NCBI GenBank assembly: GCA_958430865.1
Contig: CAUDNR010004614.1
Coordinates: 1 to 32,740, forward strand
Reading direction: 5' to 3'
DNA length: 32,740 nucleotides
Source: Entrophospora sp. SA101
Taxonomy: Eukaryota; Glomeromycota; Glomeromycetes; Entrophosporales; Entrophosporaceae
Shown here in pieces: positions 10,530 through 20,479 of this stretch (positions are counted from its first letter, which is position 1; each line of letters opens with the position of its first letter). Both the position numbers and the translations under genes were made by a program. The notes under the pieces are model-generated. The model saw nothing but the letters and a program-made list of their open reading frames with translations, was not told the origin of the DNA and searched no databases.

Positions 10530-12252
10530 GAGAGACTAATGGTCCATTGCCATTAATAAAACACTAAATATGGTTAAAATGTTACACCAATGAACATCAA
10601 TGGACTTGTACCATGGCCAACCCTGGTTTACAATATACATGATGCTGTAAATAATTATTTAATACTAATGTAAAATCATCATCCAGTCTGTTATAAGAAT
10701 TTGGGACTTGACTTTAAAGGCTATCACAGGGCTTAATGTATGCAGTATATAATAACTAAATAATTGTTTTTAAAGGGTAATATATTGATATATTTATGAA
10801 ATTAGCAAGGCTGATAAATTAATCTAAAAAGAGAATAACAAGATGTTATAATATAGATTGATAAAAAGGTTGATTATAAGAGAAATCAAAAAAAAATTTT
10901 TTTTTTTAAACCATAAAACCATTTTTCACTTAACATTATAATAATTAATGTGTAATGTAATGTTAATGATAAAAAATAGCATGAAACTATTACATCTCCT
11001 TTGAATAGTTGTGATTTGTCCAAGTGTATCTGTATATGTTAGTACAGGCTTAAAGGTATGAATTTAAGCTAAACTATACAACTTTATACTTGGTATGTGA
11101 TTCAAACTTTCCTCCAATCTCATCATTATAACCTAGGTCTTTGTAGAGAAAATTCCTCATTCAGATATCCAAATGGATCTTTATAATTTGATAAACTTGT
11201 TTATTCTAAACTGCTAATTTCTTATTTAATAACCCAGGTAGCAGGAAAACTATAACAGGCTTTTCATCTGACTTGGTTCCGACATTCTTGGACATTTATT
11301 TGCTGCAAAATTATTCAACCATTACTTCTAGGAAACAATTAATGATTTAAATTAGTTCCGAATTAATCTTCCCAAGTGTAAATTTTATTTATCTTAAAAT
11401 CAATTCGTTCCAACTTTCATTAATCCGTGATTAGTCTTGGATACTTGGTCCCATCAAAGTTGAATTTATTTATTATATAATATGTGTAAAAATAGATATA
11501 AAAGGTATATAAAATACAATATTATATACATACTAATAACAATTTTTGAACACTTTAACTCCAGGCAAATTGAGATCCTTTTGTTAACTTTGCTAGTTCT
11601 GAAACTGTTAATGAACACACACGTTTCTTGATTGATAATGGCAAAAGGTCTACAAACTATAAATTATAAGACTATTGTCCACTAATGTATGATAGTTGTA
11701 ACTTTAGTCAATAAATACTAATAATCAATATTGAATTTTTTATTCTTAGATTTGGATTCGTGTCAAAAAAAAAAAATCTTGCATGCCTATGAATGAAAAA
11801 TTACATATAAATATCTGTTGTAATGTTCTGGAATCAAAGTACCACAAATATTTTTCCTAATTGCTTGAATATACAAATTATTAGTCATAAAATTTATCTC
11901 AAACTTCCATGTATTATAATCTCTCACACACTCAAATTATCAGATAAAACCTTTAAAAATTTTTAATGACAATAATATGAGATAATAATAATTTAATAAT
12001 ACATTTTTTTAATCTCCCAAAAAGTGAATTTATAATTAGTAATAAAGAAAAAAGTATAATTAATTAATTAATAATAAAATAATAAAATAATATAACTAAA
12101 TATATTAAGATAAAATAAATAAAAAGTTTAGTATTGATATTAAAGTATATTAATGTTGTTGTTATATTGAGATAGAAATTTTTTAACATACTTTTTAAAA
12201 ACAAATGATGTGATGATGATGATGCTGATAACGATGGTTAATAAATGATATT

Positions 12253-12469
12253 TTAATCCATCAAAATGACATTTCCTTTAGAATCTAAAAAATATTAATA
12301 TTATTTTAATTAATATAAAATCTCTAATAAATTAATATTTTAGTAATGATGAGGATGATTTCTAACCTGTGAATTTAGGAGGTTCTGCTTCAGCAACCGG
12401 AGTAGCCATAGTTGAAGTAGAAAATAAAGTTACAATTCCAATTGCAAATAAAATAAAAGACGTCTTCAT
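12253..12469 (-). CDS. Small secreted peptide precursor, 44 residues, two exons
   Basis: Exon 1 (12469-12367) starts with ATG and encodes a classic signal peptide: MKTS, then a hydrophobic core FILFAIGIVTLF, then STSTMA as a likely cleavage region. Donor GTTAGAA and acceptor TTTTTTAG bound an 82-base intron. Exon 2 (12284-12253) continues in frame and ends with TAA, giving 44 residues in total. After the predicted cleavage site the chain reads TPVAEAEPPK, then FTDSKGNVILMD. The run of X-Pro / X-Ala dipeptides resembles the spacers trimmed by Ste13-type dipeptidyl aminopeptidases in fungal pheromone precursors. If trimmed, a C-terminal peptide of 12-14 residues would remain. No KR (Kex2) site is seen. 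It could be a small secreted effector, a pheromone-like peptide, or an unexpressed relict. Other 3' splice choices were not excluded. Confidence 0.7.
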
Positions 12470-14110
12470 TTTTTAAAAGAATACTTTTTTTTTTCTTTAA
12501 ATTTTTCGAAAGAATTAATTTGAAACAAGTATCACTAATATGCTGTATATATGAAACAAATATATATATTGATACACAACAATATTAATATCCATTTATT
12601 TATTAATGATCTGCGGGTGCATTTCTAATAAAAATCCAAGGGTCGTAACATTACACTTGTATTTTATTTACAATTAAACACTCGAGATTAGCGTTAGTAT
12701 CGATATAGAGTTTTCCCGAAAAAACGAACCACGGACAAATTTATTCTTGATTTACCTGTTTAGACATGCGTTTACAACATTTTTTGGCATGCTTCGATTG
12801 AAATAGACGGTGTAGTTTACTTATTGGATCTTATGAATGAATTTCTATTCAAAATTTAAAAAGGCAAATAAGAAAAATTAAAATTAAGCCTTTATGATAT
12901 ATATATATATATCTTTAATTTGTTCTTAGGCTCTTCTTTTCCTCAATTTTCCTTTTTTTCCATATTCAAACAATAATCGAAAATTTTACCTTTGAGAGAT
13001 AATGGAATAATAGTACATTATGGATTTGATATAGTTTTGTCTGAAGTTGATGGATTTGGCTTATAGGTTGTTCTAGCAGTTCAGAATTAGTCCATTCTAG
13101 TTAAGTCTCGGAACGAATCAACGAAATTCGAATTGAATCACCTAACTTTTGATTCATTAATTCGGACCCGCCTGATTCAACATATACAGTATTAGTATAT
13201 ATAAATAAATTGATTCGGATCGATATACACTATCTAATGCATATAAATAATTAATCCAATGAAAATTGTCTTACGTATTTTTATTTATAATAATATACTA
13301 ATACCGTAAAGTTCGGAAAGATAACATCCTCTACTACTACTTTAGAACGAGGGGGTGTACCTCTGCTATTAATAAACTACACTTCTTCTTTAGCAGAACC
13401 AACTATGTTTGTCATCTTGGCAGACTCTTGATTGTTTTTCCAAAAAAAAATCAATTTGCGTCCAAAAAAATAACAATAGGGGCTTAGTTGTGTACGTCAA
13501 ACAACAACATTTTGAGTAAGTGTTATTACTAGTTATCTAAAAAGAATGGTATTGCATGATTGTTTTTTACAAGTTATTTTAGTAGTAGTATCATGGTGGT
13601 TATCGGTCCGCAACTCGCCATTCTAGTTATTAATCATAATTATTATTGTTTTTTAATTCATCAACAGTGCGAACTCACTCACTGCCATCACTATCATCAA
13701 CAATAACTAATACAACTCCTTTGACAACTTCTAATAATGACAATAATTTCAAACGAGTAATTACATTATATTAATATGCAAGTGCAGATTAATTTTCAAA
13801 GTTCATTTCAAACTTTTTCTAAATTTCGAATCTGTTTACCATAGGTTGATTTTTAAATGGGAATTTGACGAAAAATGCCAATTTGGCTTTAAAGTAATTC
13901 TCAACCATAAAAAATCAATTGCGGAAATAGAGATTGAAAAAAGGATAAAAGATTCAACAAAGCAAGTGTTTATAAAATTATTTTTTTTTTAAAAAAAGAT
14001 GCCTCTGATTACAAAAAAATCTAATTAATGTCTTAACCAAGATGGTTTCCTTGAATTACAAAAGTCTTCATCCAAGCACTTGATACTGAAACAACTCTCA
14101 ACAATTAGTT
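12470..14110. other. AT-rich intergenic region
   Basis: The upstream (promoter) side of the secreted-peptide gene has TATATAT runs at 12545-12570. A TA dinucleotide run lies at 12898-12911. At 13115-13145 and 13205-13225 there are AATTCGAATT/GATTCGGATC palindromic stretches. A segment at 13590-13630 (GGTGGTTATCGG...CATTCTAGTTATT) loosely resembles, in reverse complement, the intron/upstream sequence of the gene at 25521-26157. No gene is seen. Confidence 0.4.
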
Positions 14111-14467
14111 GATTTGATATGTATTCCCGTTTTTCTAAAACTTATGGATTTAAGTCGACAATGTTATTCAAGAGTTTTCATTGGCACTATGAAGACAAAG
14201 AGAAAAGATTTTGATTGCAATATTTTGAAGATGATCAATGTCATCATAGAATGTCAACCACCAATTAAGTGGTGTATCGTGAAGAGTATATGGTGTATTG
14301 AAAGTTACTATTTGATTTTCCTTGCCTCTGGTAAAAGTATATGGATATTGAAGTTATCTAGATGGCCAAGGTAAAATCTACATTTTTTTTCTATTTTACA
14401 TATAATTATAAAGTTTCTTTGAATATTATTATGTAAATAATTTTTTTGTAAATTGAAAACGTGATTT

Positions 14468-14700
14468 TGCATATGGGGTATACTGCAACAAAACCAGACA
14501 ATTGTATTTATTACCAATGTAATGTGACGATATCTGCTTTTTTGCTTAGGATTATCTTTAAACAAAAATAGTTAATATGAGGCTAATTACAGCACCATTA
14601 GAAGTATTTTGAAGAAAGAACAAGGTGAAAAAATTGCTACTTACGCTTTCAAAATAAATGATATTCAGAAAGCTTATCTAAGGAAAGAAAAATAATAAAC
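14468..14700 (+). pseudogene. Dispersed element family, copy 2 with coding remnant
   Basis: It begins CATATGGGGtATACTGCAACAAA like the copy at 24908 and continues with ATTACCAATGTAATGTGA. About 30 bases are then missing relative to that copy. From 14587 it resumes as a coding-like stretch, NYSTIRSILKKEQGEKIA, then TYAFKINDIQKAYLRKEK and two stops. The protein-level match to the 25041-25250 frame is near-identical for the first 18 residues. The deletion and early stop make this a broken copy. The function is unknown. Confidence 0.65.
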
Positions 14701-15043
14701 ATTAAGAAAAGAAAGCAGAATGAAGGTGCACCGTTACCCAACAAAAAGTAGAAATCTTTAGAAGGAAAATGATGTTATTATTATTGCAATATTGTTCTTT
14801 TTACAAAGAAAATTTTCCTTAATTATTATGCAAACATCATCATATTATATTGCTTGCCAATAATAATAATAAAAAAAAACTTTCAACTGTGAACTTTGTT
14901 TGAAGATCGTTAACTGGACTCTTGCTTGGTTTCTTACTTCATTATAAATCAGTTCTGTATTAAAAATCAAATGATTGATCAAATAATTGGTAAAATCGAA
15001 CCAAGGAAAAGCCAATTCAAAAATAAAATAAACAGATTTACTA

Positions 15044-15702
15044 ATGATAGAAAATATTCGAAATATATGGAAGGATTTTAAGCAATTATTTGGTAAAAAT
15101 ATTGGATTGAATCCCAATTTTTCATTCAACAAAATGGCTAATGAAATTCGTGAATTACTTGGAGAGAAAAGAAAGGAGCTGCTGCCTCTAATATTAAAAA
15201 ACTTCTACCAACGAAAAACAAATCCTAGAAAGAAAACGATAGAAGAATTCAGGAATGGGTTAATAAAGAAAAAAAAGAAGTGGCGAGTGAATTTTATGAG
15301 AATAATGAAGCAAAGAGGATACAAATATTAATGATAACATTATTGATAATAATAGCAGTAGTAATAGTGAAGTTGAATTTTTGTCAGAGTGCCCAAAGAA
15401 TAGGTAATACTTACAAATGGCTTTGGGTCCGAGTATTTCCTCCCATGCCAGTGTTCTGACAATTCTTTAACTTATATTTTAAATGTGTCTTCTAATTTAT
15501 CATTAAAATTTTTTAATCTTAGAAAATGATGACATATGAAAAAACCGAACAAGAGCTAAATCGACTAAATAGGTATTACGAGGAGGTAACAAAGAAGCTG
15601 AAAGATTGGGGGGATGGGCAGAGGTTGAAGGAATTACGGAGAGGAGAGAAAGAAAAGTTTGTAGAGGAGTTTATTGGCTTAAAAAAAGTAAGAGAAATTT
15701 AG
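15044..15702 (+). pseudogene. HTH-like N-terminus plus coiled-coil gene, frameshifted
   Basis: From the ATG at 15044 the frame reads a basic helical protein. About residues 25-65 (FSFNKMANEIRELLG ... LILKNFYQRKTNPRKKTIE) look like a small helix-turn-helix domain of a kind I associate with repetitive AMF proteins. After KKTIE a 1-base shift (about 15246) restores the expected IQEWVNKEKKEVASEF; without it the frame runs on into a lysine-rich tail and stops at 15331. A serine/asparagine-rich linker (DNNSSSNSEVEFLSE) sits in the third frame. A possible intron (GTAATAC at 15404 to TTTAATCTTAG at 15522) precedes a coiled-coil frame at 15526-15702 (TEQELNRLNRYYEEVTKKLK). No splice phase joins all parts, so I call it broken. 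Assembly indels are an alternative. Confidence 0.45.
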
Positions 15703-15755
15703 AGGTGGATAAGAATAAGTGGGGAGACCAGACGATATTTTTACAAAAAGAATTA

Positions 15756-16140
15756 CAGTCAAGACCTCCATAAATGCACCCCCTTGGGACCAAGAGACAG
15801 CGCGCATTTATGGAGGGTGTGCATTTATGGAGAGAAGTGATTTCGTTGGTCGCACATGATACAGTATATAGTTTGTTTATATTGATATATCTTTCAATTT
15901 TATTAGCCAATTTTATTTGTTTGTAGCATTATTTTTCTTGCTGTAATAAAAATGCATGTACAGTTTCAAGACCTTTAATGCTTCCTCAAGGCTTAATGCC
16001 ATCTTCTCAAAATTGTCAGCAGGTACATTTATTTTATTTTTATATATTTCTGCAAGTTCTTTGATAATTTTATCATCATCTGGAACCTCACAGACAATAT
16101 TTTCTTCAGGGATATTCAAAAATTCATCAACTTAAGCCAT
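15756..16140 (-). mobile_element. 3' remnant of a second Tigger/pogo-type transposon
   Basis: A TA dinucleotide is followed at 15756 by CAGTCAAGACCTCCATAAATG, a typical Tigger-style end, and the CTCCATAAATGC motif recurs inverted at 15803-15834. Reading the minus strand from about 16130, an acidic segment (NIPEENIVCEVPDDD, then KIIKELAEIYKNK) leads into ALSLEEALKVL. After a 1-base shift at about 15971 follows ETVHAFLLQQEK and, past a stop, QIKLANKIERYIN. This matches the arrangement at the C-terminus of the transposase at 27456 (acidic region, then a helix ending FLEQQEF and a basic tail). The DDE and DNA-binding parts are missing, so the element is truncated at its 5' side near the Crinkler-like pseudogene. 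Confidence 0.6.
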
Positions 16141-16189
16141 TTTAGGAAAAAGTGTTAATAGAAAAGATGGCTTTTTAATGGGTGTTCAA

Positions 16190-17340
16190 CAAATCACAAC
16201 GGATACATCCGAATATTTCTACTATTATGAAGTACAAACACTAAATGGACCTTATTTATTATTATTATTTATACAATAAAATCTTAGAATTGGGTATGAA
16301 GACTCGAAGTCTCATGGAATGTTAATGCTTGAACCAGTTGACACTACTGAAAATAAATTTTACATACATATTCCATACCTTTGGATTTGACTTTTAATAA
16401 AAGCATCTACTGATAAATCAATTTTCATATTTTGGAATATAATGATTAATCCTAATGAACAAATTTATTGGAAACAATGGGAGAGATTTAATGTTGGATT
16501 CTGGGCCTTGCATATATGTTTATTTTCAGCACTTGGAAATAGAACATTAAAATTAAAAGAACTGCTAAATGAAGCATTGTGTTCAAATTCATTTATGGAT
16601 GAAGATATAGAAATTCCTGATCATAATTCAGTTAAAATAAGTTATTTAAGGAACCAATATCCATCCAATGGCACTATTTATGACCATAATAATTCTATTT
16701 GTAAAATTTCACATTTTAACAATTACACAGTTTATTTAAATGCTGATGGTGCTGCTTGTGATGGATTCACTTTTTTAATAATCAATAATGAACAAAAAAA
16801 GATTGGCATTACAAACAAAATGGAGAAATATGGAATCAAATAATCCACAAAAAATTAATGATAAAATGATCAAGGAAGAGTGTAAAAAAGTTGGGGAAGT
16901 TTCAAAAAAGGTTGGTATTAACGATTGGTTATTACTAATTCTGTCAAATTGTGAAATATTCAATTGATTTGGATAGGTTGCAACCAGAATGTTTAATTGT
17001 TAGCAAAGATAATTTTGTAAAATTTTATGGAAATGTGTACTCATCTCGTGCTCAATTTGCTGCAAGTAAGGTTTGCAACCCTTTAAAAACTTTCATTAAT
17101 TTATTTGCTAAAAAAGCCTTCTTTGCAGGTGGTGATAAAATCTGTATTAATTCAACAAACTTTTGGAAATTGAGGGTTTTAGATGGTGTGGGAGAAATAA
17201 TTGCAAATGAAATTTCAAGTGAACGTGATAAAAGAAAATTTGATGTTGATGATTTATGTAAACGCATTAAAAAATTCCCAAAAATATCTTTAGATTGTAT
17301 AAAGAACTTAAAAAACTATAATATAAAAAATTTAACGTAA
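16190..17340 (+). pseudogene. Crinkler-like protein with C-terminal helix-hairpin-helix, frameshifted
   Basis: Four pieces in three frames line up as one protein. Piece 1 (from about 16313) has FYIHIPYLWI, a TGA at 16388, then WNIMINPNEQIYWKQWE and NVGFWALHICLFSALG. Piece 2 continues the same frame to 16843 with VYLNADGAACDGF. Piece 3, one frame over (about 16820-16965), has IKEECKKVGEVSKKVGINDW and LLLILSNCEIF. Piece 4 (16951-17340) has FVKFYGNVYSSRAQFA, then a helix-hairpin-helix: INSTNFWKLRVLDGVGEII, then ANEISSERDKRKFDVDDL. The order YIHIP / NWE-NF / nuclease-like core / FYG-SRAQFA / HhH is one I recall from Crinkler-like proteins of arbuscular mycorrhizal fungi. HhH domains bind DNA nonspecifically. 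One nonsense codon and two frameshifts argue for a pseudogene. The NTPase-like N-terminus is absent; a weak trace (YYYEV...) may remain at 16215-16260. Confidence 0.6.
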
Positions 17341-18048
17341 AATTACCCAATTACCGTAAACACATCATAATTAATTAATGCTTCCCCTCTTTTAAAACGT
17401 AATTACGAATTAATTACTGTTACAGGTGACAAAACTAATTATGGGTAACGAAATCAGTACGAAACTAATTTATTATTATGGTTGATGAAGTTAATAGAAA
17501 TATCACAATACAGAATGAATAAATGCTATTTAAAATCAAAGAAACTGAAAATTTTCTAAACAATCCGTTGTTAACACTGCACTGGTTAACAAACGTCAAA
17601 ACCTTTGCTTTATGGCAAAGCAAATAAACAAAACCTCAGAGTTTTATACTATTCAAATAACCAAATGTACAATTAAACACTACTGTTTCCAACTATAAAA
17701 GTATTTTTATAAACGAAACAAAAGAATTTATTTATTTGTTATTATGTGGGAAACATGTGAATTAACCTGTTGTATTTTTTCACTTCGTCAAAAGCGACTT
17801 AAACAATAGCTTTATAGATATGAAAATTAATGTTGTTGTTTTTAAATGGTAATTGTACAAATGGTATCCGTTGAGATAATTCCCTTTTTGTTTTTTTAAC
17901 TTATCCAAACCTTTTTAGTCCAACCCTAGATTCACTTCATATTGACTATAAAGTTTTGGAAACTTTGGTGAGAGGTAAAAATTCATCCAGAGGCCAAATG
18001 GAATGATTCTACATAAGTTCTTGAGGCCATGCCATTGCATAACTGTCG
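17341..18048. other. Intergenic stretch
   Basis: AT-rich sequence with no recognisable frame. It contains repeated AATTACC/AATTACG-type words around 17340-17460. Nothing else is seen. Confidence 0.4.
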
Positions 18049-18375
18049 ATGTCAATCAATATTCACAGTTTACCCTACAAGTTAGTATCAGATGTGGATT
18101 GGGATAAATACGTTGAATGTACAGATATGCTCATGGTATTTGTAAAGATGGCTCCTCAATTAATTGCAGTATATAAAATTGAATTACGGTTCCCATCTTT
18201 AGGTATTTGGGAATGGAATAATAGAAAGGTGTTTATTATTGAAACCATCATCCAAGGTTCACTAAATTTGTCATGGCCAGATCACAAATCAATTGTCAGG
18301 CAAGTTGCTTATGAGGATCCTGCAAAAGCGAACCAGCTGGAAAAGAGCCCAATTCAGCTTTCAACCAGAATATGA
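18049..18375 (+). CDS. Hypothetical protein, 108 residues, possibly a gene fragment
   Basis: An ATG-initiated frame of 108 codons has balanced composition, with tryptophans, prolines and few low-complexity runs, unlike the chance frames nearby. Motifs visible: DVDWDKYVECTDMLMVFVK, RFPSLGIWEWNNRKVF, then SWPDHKSIVRQVAYEDPAKA. I do not recognise the family. In another frame immediately beyond, FQPEYDRKAELNPNADLKNY runs to a stop at about 18420. It could be the original C-terminus after a frameshift near 18350. No introns or signal peptide are evident. Confidence 0.35.
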   Translation: MSINIHSLPYKLVSDVDWDKYVECTDMLMVFVKMAPQLIAVYKIELRFPSLGIWEWNNRKVFIIETIIQGSLNLSWPDHKSIVRQVAYEDPAKANQLEKSPIQLSTRI

Positions 18376-18524
18376 TAGAAAGGCTGAGTTGAATCCAAAT
18401 GCAGATTTAAAAAACTATTAAAAATGTGAATAAATTGATACTCTGGTAGTGATAATAATAAATTGATGCAATTGCAATAAATTTAAATATTAAGGTAAAT
18501 TTCTTCATTTATTCATTCATGAAA

Positions 18525-18990
18525 CAAATAATTCGAGTAAAACCAATAATTCGAATATTTCAAACAAACGAATAAACGAATAATTCGAACAAAACGAATT
18601 GTTCGAATAAATGAATGACAACAATTCGAATAATAAAACGAAATAAAATGAATATAATTCAAACGATCGACAACAATTCAATAAACGAATGACAACAATT
18701 CAAATAATAAACGAATGATAACAATTCAAATAGGCGAATGATGATAATTTGAATAATAAACGAATGATGATAATTCAAATAACGAATGATAGCAATTCGA
18801 ATAATGAATGATAACAATTCGAACAATAAAACGAATAAATGAATAGTTCTAATTAAATGAATAAATGAATAGCTCGAATAAATGATAATAACAATTCGAA
18901 TAATAAAATGAATAAACGAATAGTTCTAATAAAATGAATAAATGAATGGTTTGAATAAACGAATGACAACAATTCAAATAATAAACAAAG
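18525..18990. repeat. ACGAAT-type satellite/minisatellite array, left
   Basis: This is a dense, imperfect array of words such as AACGAATAATTCGAAT, AAACGAATAAACGAAT and ACGAATGATAACAATTCGAATAA, with a unit of roughly 10-25 bases. The same vocabulary fills 22262-23020, and the kinase locus lies between the two arrays. Word order varies, which points to slippage and recombination. Frames crossing it are low-complexity artefacts. Confidence 0.85.
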
Positions 18991-19451
18991 AGGAAGGATC
19001 ATTTAAGACAACCAAATCTGGAGGATGGTGATCCTCTTCTGGAAGTTGACTACAATAGTGGTTCAACAAGTAGGTCAAAATGATTTAGATGTGGCTTTTT
19101 TATTTGAATTATAAATTTAAGATTTTAATATATTGTTAAAGTACATTATTTTTGCTATAAAAAAATGAAACCATTGATTTGACATCCAAATTTCAAATAA
19201 AAAAAAAAACAAAGATAATATCACTATTAAATATAATTTCATTTCTCAAAATACTTAATATCACAACTACAGAACTATCGCAGCCAAATAAATGAAATAA
19301 AAAATAATTTAATACATAATAATGACAGGATTTAAAATTCATCTAGTAAATCAATCTGATGAGAATCTAAAAAAATATTTATCACAGAGTGCGTATTAAT
19401 AAATATTGTTAATTTTAAAAATTAATAAGAATGAAAATCAATAATTGAATA
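18991..19451. other. 3' flank of the kinase locus
   Basis: AT-rich noncoding sequence between the left satellite and the stop codon of the kinase gene. Near its start is ACCAAATCTGG (19009-19019), a word that also occurs beside the right satellite. No other feature is seen. Confidence 0.4.
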
Positions 19452-20479
19452 TTAATAATTACCATCATTATTACCAATAATTGTTACTTTATTGGAATTC
19501 ACAGGTTGGGGAAGGTTTGTGAATTTTAATAATCTGCTAGTATAAATTGCATTTGGATGAATTACTGCAGTGATCGTTGAAGGATCAAATTTGATTTCAT
19601 CCATTTTATTAAACTCTTTTCTAATTGATTCATATTTATCGCCTGCATAATGAGGTGAAACATACCAAATATTAATAATTTTAGCAATTTCTTTAGCAGT
19701 TGGACGTTTATCTGGATTAGCATCCATGCATTTGAATGCAAGTTCAATATAGAATTTTGGTGTATTGTTTGAGAATCCTGGTCTTACACCTTTACATATT
19801 TTCATTGCAAGATCTAGATCATGTGCCAAATTATTAAATGGTTGTTGGCCAGTTGATACTACAGACATCAGAACTCCAAAACTGTATACATCTGATGCTT
19901 TTGTATATGGCTTCTCTTTTAAAACTTCTGGTGCAATATATGGTAGTACTCCACATATATCATTTTTATTTGATGATGATGTTTGACTAGATGTGCATGA
20001 TAATCCCAAATCTGCAATAAGTGACTGATTACAGATTTGAAGAATATTACCACTATGAAAATCATGATGAATAATTTCTTTTTTATGAATATCTTCTAAA
20101 CCTCTAATAATATAATAAAGAATATAAATTTTGTCTTTCCATTTTAAATTTTTAAAATCTTTAGTTAAATAATTTTGAAGACTTCCATCTTTTATATATT
20201 TCATTACAAATATATATTCTTTTGTAATTGAATCTTGTGCTAATCCATAAATATGAATTATAAATGATTCACCATGAAATGTGAGATAATTTCTAAACTA
20301 TTAAAAAAATATATATTGAATTTCAGAATAAGATTAAAAAATCTGAAAATAAATAGAAATATAAAATAATTCACCTCATTAAGAAATTTATCAGGAACAT
20401 TCTGTGAATTATGTAGTTTTTTTAATGCCACAGTCATATCTTTGCTAGTTCTGGTATATTTTCCATTTACATAATTCAT
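19452..20479 (-). CDS. Possible shorter kinase product from module 3 (316 residues, no glycine loop)
   Basis: From an ATG at 20479, in the beta-2/beta-3 loop (MNYVNGKYTRTSKDM), the frame runs through VALKKLHNSQN and KFLNE. It then splices at a phase-0 GT-AG intron (20374-20298) into the undamaged C-lobe exon 20297-19452. The joined frame is 105 + 846 bases, 316 codons plus stop, without interruption. Such a product would keep the beta-3 lysine, alpha-C glutamate, HHDFH catalytic loop and DLG but lack the ATP-gripping glycine loop. Whether it is made is unknown; only the open frame is seen. Confidence 0.35.

Larger units (their letters stand above)
9582..12252. other. Long gene-free stretch
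   Basis: About 2.7 kb without any open frame resembling a protein on either strand. It holds two adjacent palindromes (10190-10226), a nested inverted-repeat element (10428-10529), and AT-rich simple stretches around 12040-12130. No tRNA or rRNA could be recognised by eye. Confidence 0.5.

Noticed and set aside
12040..12130. Extra coding exon for the secreted peptide gene
   Set aside because: The sequence is AT simple repeat. The two-exon model already ends with a stop in phase, and no donor is needed after it.
14114..14565. 86-codon plus and 85-codon minus frames
   Set aside because: The plus frame has balanced composition and ends before a GTAAAA, and a second frame also looks faintly coding (MYSRFSKTYGFKST). 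The frames conflict and contain stops. It may be an old gene remnant but no family is recognised.
14845..15132. 95-codon minus-strand frame
   Set aside because: It is antisense to the HTH-like gene start; the plus strand carries the better protein signal.
19765..19986. 73-codon plus-strand frame
   Set aside because: It is antisense to the kinase C-lobe activation segment.
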